Origin: a beta proteobacterium MWH-UniP1
Lineage (GTDB): Bacteria > Pseudomonadota > Gammaproteobacteria > Burkholderiales > Burkholderiaceae_A
Assembly (NCBI GenBank): GCA_036362785.1
Contig: CP143625.1
Coordinates: 497,401 to 561,400, forward strand
Length of the DNA stretch: 64,000 bases
Reading direction: 5' to 3'
Both the position numbers and the translations under genes were made by a program. Shown here in pieces: positions 1 through 8,367 of this stretch. Under the pieces are notes generated by a model. That model did no database searches and had not been told where the DNA came from. It saw nothing but the letters and a program-made list of their open reading frames with translations. The stretch's first letter is position 1. Every line of letters begins with the position of its first letter.

Positions 1-856
1 GGAAACGCTGGCTCCTGTAGACCTGGACCTGGATACGCTCAGAAAGGTCGTGGAGAAAGAGGGTGGATGCGTGGCGTGGGGCGGCGCGATGCACCTCAGC
101 CCCGCGGACGACATCTTCGTGCGTATTGAGCGTGAACTGGATATCGACACGCAAGGACAACTGATTGCCTCGGTGTTATCCAAGAAGATTGCAGCAGGGG
201 CGACCCACATCGTGATCGATATTCCGGTTGGGCCAACCGCAAAAGTCCGCAGCCGGGAAACTGCCGAGCATCTTGCGCATCACCTTTCGGAAGTCGCCGC
301 GTCATTTGGCCTTGTATTGCGTTGCCTGTTTACAGACGGGAATCAGCCTGTCGGCAGAGGTATCGGCCCGGCGTTGGAGGCGCGCGACGTGTTGGCCGTA
401 TTGCGCAACGAGGCGGATGCGCCGCAAGACCTATGTGACCGCGTGGCGTTGGTGGCGGGCGCGGTGCTTGAGCTTGGCGGCGTCGCCAAAGAAGGGGAGG
501 GACTTCGGTTGGCTCATGAGACGATCAGCAGTGGCCGCGCGTGGGAAAAATTTCAGAGAATCTGCGCGGCTCAGGGGGGATTTCGTGAGCCGCCCCAAGC
601 TCTCTATGTCGAACCGCTTTTGGCAACCACTTCAGGCCGAGCAGTACACATCGACAACCGTAAGCTTTCTCGTTTAGCCAAATTGGCCGGTGCGCCTGAG
701 AGTCCAGCCGCAGGGATTCAATTGCAGGTGCGCTTAGGTGACGAGATAACACGCGGACAACCATTGATGTTTTTGCATGCGCAAACCTCTGGAGAGATGG
801 CCTATGCACTCGCATACGTACAAGGCATTGGGGACATTGTAAAGATTGAACCTTAG
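1..856 (+). CDS. Thymidine phosphorylase family protein, 3' part
   Basis: The frame is open from base 2 and ends at TAG 854-856, so the N-terminal part lies outside the window. About 284 residues are visible; the family is about 500. The enzyme would catalyse phosphorolysis of thymidine (or a related nucleoside) to the free base and a sugar phosphate in the cytoplasm. The visible part carries the family blocks CVAWGGAMHLSPADD, SVLSKKIAAGATH and DIPVGPTAKV, then a C-terminal region near LQVRLGDEITRGQPLM. A GTG at 50 is internal to conserved sequence and is not the start. I recognise it as the second type of bacterial thymidine phosphorylase, related to AMP phosphorylases, rather than classical DeoA. 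The exact substrate is inferred. Confidence 0.85.
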   Translation, partial: ETLAPVDLDLDTLRKVVEKEGGCVAWGGAMHLSPADDIFVRIERELDIDTQGQLIASVLSKKIAAGATHIVIDIPVGPTAKVRSRETAEHLAHHLSEVAASFGLVLRCLFTDGNQPVGRGIGPALEARDVLAVLRNEADAPQDLCDRVALVAGAVLELGGVAKEGEGLRLAHETISSGRAWEKFQRICAAQGGFREPPQALYVEPLLATTSGRAVHIDNRKLSRLAKLAGAPESPAAGIQLQVRLGDEITRGQPLMFLHAQTSGEMAYALAYVQGIGDIVKIEP

Positions 857-1043
857 CGCCGTGGATAAACAGGGCTCTTGAATGCTCGGTCAAACACAGC
901 CCGGCCTCTCGTTTGGAAAAGTTGAACGCCTACATCTCATGCTCAAGAACATATGAAAAAACATCGCTTAAAAGAAGTTTTCAACCTGCATCGCGTGGAG
1001 CAAACAGAAGGAGGTCGTCAGCGCCTGAATAGGAACATTGCTC

Positions 1044-1934
1044 ATGGAACTGCGGCACCTGCGTTGCTTTATCGTTTTGGCCGAAGAACTTCATTTCACA
1101 CGGGCGGCTGAGCGTCTTCACATTGAGCAACCTCCTCTGTCCCGCGCCATCAAGGAGCTTGAGGACGAGTTAGGCGCTGTGCTCTTCGACCGGGACCGCC
1201 GGGGCACCCGACTGACCGCTGCGGGTGCCGTGTTCCTGCAGGACACTCGCCGGCTATTCACCGTCCTGGAGCAGGCCCGCGAGAACGTCAAGGCTGTCGC
1301 GGCGGGCTTGCGAGGCAGCCTGCGCATCGCCGTATCCGACGGCGCGCTCGATCCCCGGCTGTCGGCGTTTCTAGCCCGTTGCCGTGCCGAAGAACCCGAG
1401 ATCGAGATACGGATGTCCGAAGTGCCTTTGGCCGAGCAGTTGCGCGGCCTGCGCTCGGGCGACTTCTGCATCGGATTCGCTCATACCGCCGACGTCGGTG
1501 ATGGCATCGTCGCCGAACCTATCTGGCAGGACCCGCTGGTGGTCGCCTTGCCAGCCCGGCACGCACTGCTCGTCCACAAGGAGGTTCCACTCCATGAACT
1601 CCGGGGGCATCCTCTTGTCCTGTGCGATCCCCAGGTGTGCGAAGGCTACTGCCGCGAGTTGGCGCGCCTCCTGCAGACCCAGGAACACAAACTGAATGTC
1701 GTTGAGGAGGTTTCCTCGCTGGACATGATGCTCACCTTGGTCGGTGCCGGCTACGGCGTGGGCTTCATGACGGCGACCAAGATTCCGGTCAGCCAGCGAC
1801 CGGACGTGGTGATCCGTCCATTGGCGCTGGATACAGCCGTGATCACCACCTACCTGCTTCGACTCGAAAGCAGCAACTCATCGGCTTCGCTGGTGCGATT
1901 TATCGACCGCCTCCGGGACCCTTCGAGCGACTGA
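1044..1934 (+). CDS. LysR-family transcriptional regulator
   Basis: A 296-residue LysR-type regulator. Residues 1-60 form the N-terminal winged HTH (ELRHLRCF, FTRAAERLHIEQPPLSRAI, LFDRDRRGTRLTAAG), followed by a periplasmic-binding-protein-like effector domain from about residue 90. ATG 1044 has AGGAAC about 8 nt upstream; an in-frame TGA at 1026 limits extension, and TTG 1038 is the only alternative. It follows the phosphorylase gene by about 190 bp in the same direction. The protein belongs to the BenM/CatM-like side of the family, but no effector or target can be read from the sequence. Its 3' end abuts the truncated terminase gene on the other strand, so a recombination junction lies just beyond its stop. 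Confidence 0.9.
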   Translation: MELRHLRCFIVLAEELHFTRAAERLHIEQPPLSRAIKELEDELGAVLFDRDRRGTRLTAAGAVFLQDTRRLFTVLEQARENVKAVAAGLRGSLRIAVSDGALDPRLSAFLARCRAEEPEIEIRMSEVPLAEQLRGLRSGDFCIGFAHTADVGDGIVAEPIWQDPLVVALPARHALLVHKEVPLHELRGHPLVLCDPQVCEGYCRELARLLQTQEHKLNVVEEVSSLDMMLTLVGAGYGVGFMTATKIPVSQRPDVVIRPLALDTAVITTYLLRLESSNSSASLVRFIDRLRDPSSD

Positions 1935-2269
1935 CGCAACGGACCGCACCACTTAAGATTGGGCATCGGCACGCCGGTGTTTGGTGCTTTGATAAGCAAT
2001 CCCGTTTTACTAATTCCAGCCTGCGCCTTGCGGTAAAGATCTGCGGCGCATGCCCAGATCTCCAGCACAGACATATCAAGCCGCTTAAGAAGATGCGGGG
2101 GAGCGCACTCCAGGGCGTATCGCCATGCGGACTTCGCTCCCTCGGTCATGTATTCCGGCGGCTCAACCAGATCACCATCGGGTTTCGGTTCCCGTGGATT
2201 GGTTCTGCATTTTTGCAGCGTCCCTTTGATCTGCTTAACTTTTGTCGGTAAAGGTTTTCGACCCGCCAT
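1850..2269 (-). pseudogene. Truncated phage small terminase (P27 family)
   Basis: The first ~105 residues match P27-type small terminase subunits: MAGRKPLPTKVKQIKGT, then EPPEYMTEGAKSAWR, then GVPMPN. This subunit recognises phage DNA for packaging. After the GVPMPN motif (about base 1957) the sequence stops looking like a terminase and reads on, antisense, through the end of the LysR gene to a chance stop at 1850. The usual last 30-40 residues are missing. No large terminase follows, so the packaging module has been deleted. The frame may still be translated as a hybrid, but it cannot be a normal terminase. It marks the left end of the surviving phage region. Confidence 0.75.
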
Positions 2270-2379
2270 AAATCCTTATTAAGGGGGACCCCCCTTGTTT
2301 CAATTTGCACGCACAAAAATTTGGGCTGACGCGCGCATCGCCGCCACCCAACCGTAGAGATTTGATCCCCCTAGGGGGT

Positions 2380-2745
2380 CTAGCGCCTGCCAGCCGACTC
2401 TTTTGCCGTCTTGCGGTTGTGGCAAGAGACACAAAGAGGCTGCAAGTTGGCGCGATCGAACCGCGCACCGCCGTCTTTGAGCGGTACGATGTGGTCCACA
2501 ACCCCGGCCGCAACGACGCGCCCAGCAGCCTCACATTGGGCACACACAGGCCTATCTCGCAGGACTTGGGCTCTGACCAAGCGCCAATCCCTGGACTGGT
2601 AGAAGCCGACCTCGGTGTCAAAGGCTCGCCTGGCCCGTCCGTAGTCACGATGCACTGCGACACGGTGCATTGGGCAATAACCAGGCTTATCGAGCACCGC
2701 CCCACAACCGGGGTAGCGGCAGGGAGTCGGTGCACTTTTGGGCAT
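2380..2745 (-). CDS. HNH endonuclease, phage type
   Basis: A 121-residue small HNH nuclease. An N-terminal zinc-knuckle-like stretch (CRYPGCGAVL, CPMHR) precedes the HNH core: RPVCAQCEA, VVDHIVPLKDGG, then NLQPLCVSCHNRKT. The DH pair and the two CxxC pairs are the expected metal and zinc ligands. Such genes sit beside terminase genes in cos-type phages and are needed for DNA packaging cleavage. Here it lies directly upstream of the truncated small terminase on the same strand, the order expected in a phage. ATG 2745 is preferred over GTG 2748. There is no strong ribosome binding site. With the terminase broken, its packaging role is probably lost. Confidence 0.88.
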   Translation of the reverse strand: MPKSAPTPCRYPGCGAVLDKPGYCPMHRVAVHRDYGRARRAFDTEVGFYQSRDWRLVRAQVLRDRPVCAQCEAAGRVVAAGVVDHIVPLKDGGARFDRANLQPLCVSCHNRKTAKESAGRR

Positions 2746-2853
2746 CACGGCAGGTAATCAAGAGAAAAGCAACACGGTGGCCTTATTGACTTGGCTTTCC
2801 TCGGAACTAGAGCGTTCATACGAACACCATCAACCAAGCAAAAGGAAGTAGCC

Positions 2854-3303
2854 ATGTCCCACAAACTAACCACTACCCAGCAGGCCATCCTCACCCACGC
2901 TCATGAGCATCACGACGGAAAGGTCGAATGGTTTCCGGAAACCTTAAAAGGCGGCGCAAAAGCGAAGACTCTTGAGAGTCTGACCAAGGCTGGACTGATT
3001 GCACAACGCAAACGCGCGATTGTCCTTACCAAAGCCGCCTACGCTGCGCTTGGCATCGATCCGCCAAGCCCACCAGCAAAAGCACCTGGTGAAATCAAAA
3101 CGCGCGAGAACAGCAAACAGGCTCAGGTCATCGCACTACTAAAGCGCCCGGAGGGAGCAACCATCAAACAAATCTGCGAAGCCACCGGTTGGCAGCAGCA
3201 CACAGTGCGGGGTGCCTTTGCGGGTTCGTTTAAGAAAAAGCTCGGTCTCGTGATCACATCCAGTAAGGATGACAACTCCGAACGGGTATACCGAATCGCC
3301 TAA
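2854..3303 (+). CDS. DUF3489 domain protein
   Basis: A 149-residue protein with an N-terminal winged-helix-like region (about 1-65) and a C-terminal DUF3489-type segment (about 85-149: KQAQVIALLKRPEGATI, then CEATGWQQHTVRG and KKKLGLVI). The second half reads as a helix-turn-helix with the typical GWQxHTVRG motif. DUF3489 genes are common in prophages and mobile islands and are presumed DNA-binding; no experimental role is known to me. ATG 2854 has AAAGGAAG about 6 nt upstream. It is one of few plus-strand genes in the phage block and converges on the methylase gene with a 4-bp overlap at the stops. Confidence 0.8.
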   Translation: MSHKLTTTQQAILTHAHEHHDGKVEWFPETLKGGAKAKTLESLTKAGLIAQRKRAIVLTKAAYAALGIDPPSPPAKAPGEIKTRENSKQAQVIALLKRPEGATIKQICEATGWQQHTVRGAFAGSFKKKLGLVITSSKDDNSERVYRIA

Positions 3304-4547
3304 CGCGATTCGTCAGCAAGCGCCTCATCTTCCACCGGCTGCTCGGCCCCATGCATCTGGGCCTTTTGGCCGGTGTACTCTTCCCAGCGCTTCACAATGA
3401 CATCAACGTACTTCGGGTCAAGCTCAATGAGCCTGGCCCGACGTCCAGCCTTTTCACAGGCAATGAGTGTGGAGCCCGAACCACCGAAGGGGTCAAGGAC
3501 TAGGTCCTTGGTCTTACTGCTGTTACGAATAGCCCGCTCAACCAACTCAACCGGCTTCATTGTTGGGTGCAGATCGTTCTTCGCAGGCTTTTTCACATTC
3601 CAAACATCACCCTGGTCACGCGCGCCGCACCAGTAGTGGTCGTTACCGTCTTTCCATCCATACAGGATTGGCTCGTACTGACGTTGATAGTCGGCGCGCC
3701 CAAGGGTAAAGGTGTTCTTTGCCCAGATAATGAATGTCGACCAACGTCCACCTGAAGCGCGAAACGCGTTCTGAAGGGTATCGAGCTCGGAAGAACTCAT
3801 GGCCATGTAAACGGCGCCTTTGGTGTAAACGAGAATGTTGGCGCAGGCATCTTTGAGAAACTGCTCAAAGCCATCGCCCAGGTTGTCGTTCAAGATCGGG
3901 CGGTTTTTGCCACGCATCTTGTCTTTCGCTGTATTGGCGTAGTTCACGTTGTAAGGAGGATCGGTAAAGGTCATGTCGACCAACTCGTCACTCAGCAAAC
4001 GCTTGTAGTCATCGAGCTTGGTGGCATCGCCACACAAAACCTTGTGCTCACCTAGAACCCATAAGTCACCAGGCTTCGAAATGGCCTCCACCACCTCTGG
4101 CACAGCGTCCTCATCGGTGAGGCCCTCTTTGTCTGTCTCTTCGCCTGCGATCAGCGCTTCCCACTCTTCTGTTGAAAAGCCCGTGAGTTCGAGATCAAAG
4201 CCTGCCTCCTTCAGTTCGGATAACTCAATACCCAAGAGTTCATCTTCCCAAGAAGCGTTTTCACCAATCTTGTTATCCGCCAGGATCAGGGCCCGACGCT
4301 GCGTGTCCGTGAGGTGGTCCATGGAGACAACAGGCACCTCAGCCATCCCTAGTTTGCGTGCAGCCAAGAGGCGGCCGTGGCCTGCGATCACATTGTTGTT
4401 TCCATCGACCAGGATTGGCGCACCCCAGCCAAACTCACGAATGCTGGCTGCAATCTGCGCAACCTGGGCATCAGGGTGTTGCTTGGCGTTGCGTGCGTAA
4501 GGAATCAACGCCTCAACAGAGCGGTACTCTAGCTTGAGTGGGTTCAT
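3300..4547 (-). CDS. ParB-domain DNA adenine methyltransferase
   Basis: A 415-residue phage-type DNA N6-adenine (or N4-cytosine) methyltransferase with an N-terminal ParB/Srx-like nuclease fold domain (about residues 5-100; AGHGRLLAARKLG near 55-67). The methylase part has motif IV DPPY at about 196-199 and motif I DPFGGSG at about 352-358. Motif IV before motif I is the beta-class order. These phage enzymes are usually orphan methylases that protect phage DNA or replace host marks. ATG 4547 is chosen because the longer frame to 4622 runs back through a rho-independent terminator hairpin. No matching restriction gene lies next to it; the HNH gene is a packaging type. Confidence 0.9.
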   Translation of the reverse strand: MNPLKLEYRSVEALIPYARNAKQHPDAQVAQIAASIREFGWGAPILVDGNNNVIAGHGRLLAARKLGMAEVPVVSMDHLTDTQRRALILADNKIGENASWEDELLGIELSELKEAGFDLELTGFSTEEWEALIAGEETDKEGLTDEDAVPEVVEAISKPGDLWVLGEHKVLCGDATKLDDYKRLLSDELVDMTFTDPPYNVNYANTAKDKMRGKNRPILNDNLGDGFEQFLKDACANILVYTKGAVYMAMSSSELDTLQNAFRASGGRWSTFIIWAKNTFTLGRADYQRQYEPILYGWKDGNDHYWCGARDQGDVWNVKKPAKNDLHPTMKPVELVERAIRNSSKTKDLVLDPFGGSGSTLIACEKAGRRARLIELDPKYVDVIVKRWEEYTGQKAQMHGAEQPVEDEALADESR

Positions 4548-4566
4548 AGGGCCTTGGAAAAAGAAA

Positions 4567-4600
4567 AACCCGCGCAAGCAGCCTTGGGCGGGTTTAGGGG
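4567..4600 (-). terminator. Rho-independent terminator upstream of methylase
   Basis: On the minus strand, AACCCGC (4594-4588) pairs with GCGGGTT (4573-4567) around a 14-nt loop and is followed by a T-rich run. It would end leftward transcription from the DUF6456-like/RuvC-like genes just before the methylase start at 4547, so the methylase needs its own promoter or read-through. Confidence 0.7.
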
Positions 4601-4615
4601 ATTCAGAAATGCAAA

Positions 4616-4649
4616 CGCCCACAGGGATGATCCGTGCGGGCGCTTTTTT
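4616..4649 (+). terminator. Second hairpin with T run
   Basis: CGCCC (4616-4620) pairs with GGGCG (4638-4642), with partial extension of the stem inside, followed by TTTTTT at 4644-4649. It reads as a plus-strand terminator and sits back to back with the minus-strand terminator at 4567. No plus-strand gene is known to end here, so its use is unclear. Confidence 0.45.
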
Positions 4650-4698
4650 AGCGATTAGTGAAAATGTACATCATCGATATATACCGGTCAAGGTTTTT

Positions 4699-5223
4699 TT
4701 ATCGTGAATATCCGTAGTGAACGGCAAGCATGCCAAGTGCGGCCACCAAGATGCCTTTGGCCTCGTACTGATTCAGTGTGCGTCCGTTCCAACCTTCAAG
4801 CAAAGACCACTCTTTAACACTTCGGCCAAGGCCAGCCACATGCCAGACCGCACACCCACCCGGGCTGCAGACGCCGCCAACCGCATCCAGCGCTTGCCCT
4901 AAGCGCTTTCGTGACCACGCGACGCGCTCGGTAATGGTGTCTTGCCAATGGCCACCCGGGATACGATCAAGCGGCGGCGAACCCACGGGGTTGAGTTGGG
5001 CGTAGACAAAGTTGCGGTTGAACTCCTGCCCCGCATCGTGCATCTCTTGCGTAATCGCTCCGTTTTTCAAAAGCAGGCCCAGGCTATCAACGCAGCGAAA
5101 GTGTTCGGTCCGATAGCTCGTGCCTTCCTCCTCTAAAGACTCCCACTGCGCGACGCGTCCGCCAGGCAGTTCAACAACGCTGCCATGCATTAGAGGCTCA
5201 AGCTTGGGGTGCTTCTTACCCAT
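4699..5223 (-). CDS. Phage protein resembling DUF6456 family
   Basis: A 174-residue protein starting at ATG 5223, which overlaps the end of the RuvC-like gene by 8 bp, suggesting translational coupling. The C-terminal half (ERVAWSRKRLGQALDAVGG, AVWHVAGLGRSVKEW, GILVAALGMLAVHYG) is a helical domain resembling the DUF6456 segment found in some phage and alphaproteobacterial DNA-binding proteins. The N-terminal half contains a short region RTEHFRCVDSLGLLLKNGAI that recalls the same family. I do not recognise a catalytic motif. Position in the early leftward operon suggests a regulatory or replication accessory role, which is inference. Confidence 0.65.
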   Translation of the reverse strand: MGKKHPKLEPLMHGSVVELPGGRVAQWESLEEEGTSYRTEHFRCVDSLGLLLKNGAITQEMHDAGQEFNRNFVYAQLNPVGSPPLDRIPGGHWQDTITERVAWSRKRLGQALDAVGGVCSPGGCAVWHVAGLGRSVKEWSLLEGWNGRTLNQYEAKGILVAALGMLAVHYGYSR

Positions 5224-5746
5224 GGCTTGCCTCCTGATCCATGGCCCAGTGAAGGATGGCAAGAGCATCTGCTTCGTTGTCATCGGCTGGCTGATAACCC
5301 TTAGCCAGCATGGCTTCAATAACGAGATCTTTACCGGCGTTGCCCTTGCCAGTGGCGTGCTTTTTAATGGTTGCGACCGGTACGCCCAGGTACGCAACCC
5401 CATTGGCCTCGCACCACGCAGACAACTGTCCTTGAAATGCACCATAGGTGTGAGCGGCCGCCGTGCCTTTGTGGGCACGAACCTCCTCAAAGTAAACCCG
5501 GGCAATCGGCCCGCTTTGTTCATGCAACTCCGTGAGCCACCGGCTAAAGCGCAGCATCGACATGCCACCACCCTCAAAGCGTCCCGGCTTAAATCCGTGA
5601 CTTCCCGAGTGGGTCAGTCCGTTGGCCTGCAAAGCCCATCCGGTCGTTTGTCCTAGGTCAAGCGCCAAGATCACGCCCAGCGGTGATGACTCCGTTGCCA
5701 ATGCCGGTTTGATGCTGTCTGGCGGCAGCTTTGTGCGTATGCCCAT
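5216..5746 (-). CDS. RuvC-like Holliday junction resolvase, phage type
   Basis: A 176-residue protein with an RNase H-fold resolvase pattern: first-strand acidic motif LALDLGQTTGWA (about 26-37), second acidic residue in VYFEEVRAHKG, and the C-terminal DNEADALAILHW helix with the last acidic residues. It would cut four-way junctions formed during phage replication and recombination. ATG 5746 is preceded by AGGAGG at good spacing, so the longer upstream frame is rejected. It is the first gene of a two-gene unit with the DUF6456-like gene. The AT-rich repeat region just upstream probably carries its promoter. Confidence 0.85.
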   Translation of the reverse strand: MGIRTKLPPDSIKPALATESSPLGVILALDLGQTTGWALQANGLTHSGSHGFKPGRFEGGGMSMLRFSRWLTELHEQSGPIARVYFEEVRAHKGTAAAHTYGAFQGQLSAWCEANGVAYLGVPVATIKKHATGKGNAGKDLVIEAMLAKGYQPADDNEADALAILHWAMDQEASHG

Positions 5747-6067
5747 GGGCGTGTCCTCCTTTAAGTGCACGAGGCGACTTGGAGGAGCACCACTGCACAC
5801 CGGGTCAGGGTCTACAAGGCTCCTTCACGTCCGAAGATCGTTCGGGTACGTGTAACGACTTATTTCAATACTTCATTCTTTCAACCTAGATCCCATGGTG
5901 GTGGGTCTATAGATATTTCAATATTTCATTCTTTCAATATAGATACCTTTTTCTTTTTCTCTCTTTAGATGTGTCTAGGGACCCACTTTAAAAATGTATA
6001 TATAGGATGTGGCTTTGAAATTTGAAGAAATTGAAGAAACTCCGGGCTGCACCCACAACCCATTGAT
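5747..6067. other. AT-rich intergenic region
   Basis: A 321-bp gap between the RuvC-like gene and the primase gene. It becomes strongly AT-rich from about 5860 and holds the direct repeats described separately. A short GA-rich stretch (TTTGAAGAAATTGAAGAAAC, 6023-6042) also lies there. No coding frame is convincing. It is the best place for a promoter or replication-associated sequence in this block. Confidence 0.55.
5861..5944. repeat. Pair of 31-bp imperfect direct repeats
   Basis: Copies at 5861-5891 and 5914-5944 start TATTTCAATA and end with TAGAT, differ at three positions and are 53 bp apart start to start. They lie in the AT-rich gap upstream of the RuvC-like gene. On the minus strand each contains TTGAAA twice. 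They could be repressor or initiator binding sites (iteron-like) or promoter elements; two copies are too few to call an origin. Confidence 0.6.
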
Positions 6068-8359
6068 TTACATGACTTTTAGCCATTGCGTGGGCCTGCC
6101 TTTCGCTTGAAGTAATAGCGACTCCACAAGCCTTGCCTCAGCCAAGGTGCGCAGCACCCCATCTCGTTGGCGGTGATCCATGAACTGGGTTCGCCTGGTG
6201 AACTCGCTTTTTGACATTCCGGCTTGGCCTGCATCACGCAAAATCTGCAGTGCCCGCTTGTGGTTTGACTCCACCAGGTTCTCAGAGACTCGAGCGGACG
6301 CTTCGCGGATGGTGAGCTCAGCACAGTGCCGTGAGAGCATGATCCCCCAGTGGGCATCGTGATCTTCGATCTGCGGATCAATGGGGTCACGCGATACAGC
6401 GCGTATCAAGGCAAGCTTGGTGGCGTTTTCCTCAATACGCGCCAAGATTGATGAGTAGCCCGTGCCCCGGGTTGTTCTGAGTCTCGCCACCAACTCATCA
6501 TCTAACTGCCTAAATGCAGCCTTTGCAGCCGGTGTCATGGGAACAACTCGAGGGTCCACCATGACCTCGTCGATGGCACCTACATCGGTCAGGTTGCCGC
6601 TTAACTTGCCTCCACCCGTGTGAATCAAGATCAGCCGATCGATAAGGTCTTGCGGCGGATCGATGACACCGAACTGCTCATTGCTGTCGGGAAAATCCTC
6701 TTCGCTCTCCATGATCAGAAACCGCGCCAGCGACCCATCGGCCACGTTGGATGCCTGTAGCGCCTGCCAAAAGTGCAAGGGCGTTGTGGTGCCGTAGATG
6801 CAGGCGCATGGCTGGTGAATCGCCCGGTGGGAGTTGTTGTGCTGATTGCTTGCGTACTCGATGCCGAAATAGGTCGTACCTGCAGTGGTGTAGAGCTCGG
6901 TCATCAGATCCAAGATCTCGCAGACATACCGTGGCGATCGTTTGCGGTCGGCTGCCGCAGACAAAAACATGCCGAACTCATCGAGCTGAAACAAGATGGC
7001 AGGCTGGCGTTGGATCGCGTTTAAAAGCCCCGAGCCCGAGGCAATCTTATTGCCACCCAAGTACTGCAAAAGGCCCGCCTTGCGAAAGAGCTCATTGACC
7101 ACGACACGGCTGTGATTCTTGCCCGCACCACTTTCCGCGATGCCCACCACATAGAGATTTGAGCGGGTATTGCTCTCAGTGCGGTACTTGCGCCCCATTA
7201 ATGCGCCGATGGCACACAAGCTCGCACCGAGCGCTAACACTGGTTGCGGACGTTTGGCGGTAGCGGCCATAAAGGCCATCAGATCAGCGATGATTCCGCC
7301 CACCTTATCCCACCCCACGGGCATAGGCTTTGGCGGGGGTGGGAGCACCTGCTGTTCTTCAATGGTGATCGGATCTGCCGCCTGCAACGACTGCAAGAAC
7401 TCCTTTGCCGGGTGGTGGCCGTTGACCACGATCTCACCATTTAGGCGAATCTCGGCAGCAGGCTCCCAGCCGTTATCAAGGGCAAGCTTATAGATCGTTC
7501 CAGCCCCGATCCGATCAGGCGCAAAGCCACGCCATGTCTTTGCCGTGAACTTCGGGTCGTTCTTTCCTGAGGAAGCTGACCACGCATCAAAAAGCGGCCA
7601 GCCCTCATCTCCAAGCGCACCCTTGATCGCCAGCCCAATCCGAACCCAGCTGTCGTAATCCAGATCAGCGTTTGGAATGTGTTGTAAGGCATCTTCGACC
7701 GCCTCAAAGGTTCCCCGTTGTTCTGGCAGTGTCACCTGTTCTTTAACTGCGGTGTGCCCGGCCACCAAGGTCTGGGGCCGCTGCGCCGGAGGTATGAGTT
7801 CATAGGCTTGCTTGGCAAACTCACGCGCCTGGGCCTCTGTGATGGCTGGCAACTCGTCCGGTGTGAGATCGGCCAGAGTCGTGACGGGCCACTCATAAGG
7901 CTTGCCCGTATCTGGGTGTACCCCGTACGCAATAAACTGCTGCCCGACGCCCAACACCTCGATAGGCGGGTACTTAAACCCGGAGAATGGCTGCGCTGCG
8001 CGGTAGACCAAGAGCCGTTTGGGCGCATGTCCGATGCGAACCGCCGGGGTGTCGCCCAAAAGCCGCTTGGCCAAGCCCTCAATCTTTTCAGCGATTTCTT
8101 TTGAAAACAGAACATCAATATCAATGCCGATGACTCGGCCAGCGGCAATACCAATACCCGCCTGCGGCCAGTTACCCCATATGTCGACCTCGTTATCGGT
8201 GGTGTCACGCTCGCAGTGCCGACTCCACTTGGGATACTCGTGCCACTTGCCCTTGCGATAGACGCCCGGCTTTTTGGTGTTGGGTTGAATGGGCAGAATC
8301 GGATAGCCGCGATCGACCAATGTGGCCCCTAACTGAGCCATGTAGTTGTTGTTTGTCAT
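6068..8359 (-). CDS. Bifunctional primase/polymerase with helicase-like ATPase
   Basis: A 763-residue phage replication protein. Residues ~5-190 form an archaeo-eukaryotic primase/polymerase (Prim-Pol) domain: YPILPIQPNTKKP, the metal-binding GIDID at about 78-82, and an IRIGH-like block. A PriCT-2-like segment follows (about 220-290; DLDYDSWVRIGLAIKG). The C-terminal part is a P-loop ATPase with Walker A GIAESGAGKNHS (about 405-416) and Walker B ILFQLDEFG. It would prime and help unwind phage DNA. The stop is followed by the AT-rich gap, and the start at ATG 8359 lies 8 bp after the DUF6511-like gene, so both belong to one operon. Confidence 0.9.
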   Translation of the reverse strand: MTNNNYMAQLGATLVDRGYPILPIQPNTKKPGVYRKGKWHEYPKWSRHCERDTTDNEVDIWGNWPQAGIGIAAGRVIGIDIDVLFSKEIAEKIEGLAKRLLGDTPAVRIGHAPKRLLVYRAAQPFSGFKYPPIEVLGVGQQFIAYGVHPDTGKPYEWPVTTLADLTPDELPAITEAQAREFAKQAYELIPPAQRPQTLVAGHTAVKEQVTLPEQRGTFEAVEDALQHIPNADLDYDSWVRIGLAIKGALGDEGWPLFDAWSASSGKNDPKFTAKTWRGFAPDRIGAGTIYKLALDNGWEPAAEIRLNGEIVVNGHHPAKEFLQSLQAADPITIEEQQVLPPPPKPMPVGWDKVGGIIADLMAFMAATAKRPQPVLALGASLCAIGALMGRKYRTESNTRSNLYVVGIAESGAGKNHSRVVVNELFRKAGLLQYLGGNKIASGSGLLNAIQRQPAILFQLDEFGMFLSAAADRKRSPRYVCEILDLMTELYTTAGTTYFGIEYASNQHNNSHRAIHQPCACIYGTTTPLHFWQALQASNVADGSLARFLIMESEEDFPDSNEQFGVIDPPQDLIDRLILIHTGGGKLSGNLTDVGAIDEVMVDPRVVPMTPAAKAAFRQLDDELVARLRTTRGTGYSSILARIEENATKLALIRAVSRDPIDPQIEDHDAHWGIMLSRHCAELTIREASARVSENLVESNHKRALQILRDAGQAGMSKSEFTRRTQFMDHRQRDGVLRTLAEARLVESLLLQAKGRPTQWLKVM

Positions 8360-8367
8360 GGGGCTCC

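Noticed and set aside
50-856. GTG 50 as the start of the thymidine phosphorylase-type gene
   Set aside because: Conserved family sequence is already in frame from base 2, so the gene starts outside the window.
4548-4622. N-terminal extension of the ParB-methylase to 4622
   Set aside because: It reads through a rho-independent terminator hairpin, and the extra 25 residues show no family similarity.
5861-5944. CRISPR array
   Set aside because: Only two imperfect copies, 53 bp apart, without further units or cas genes.
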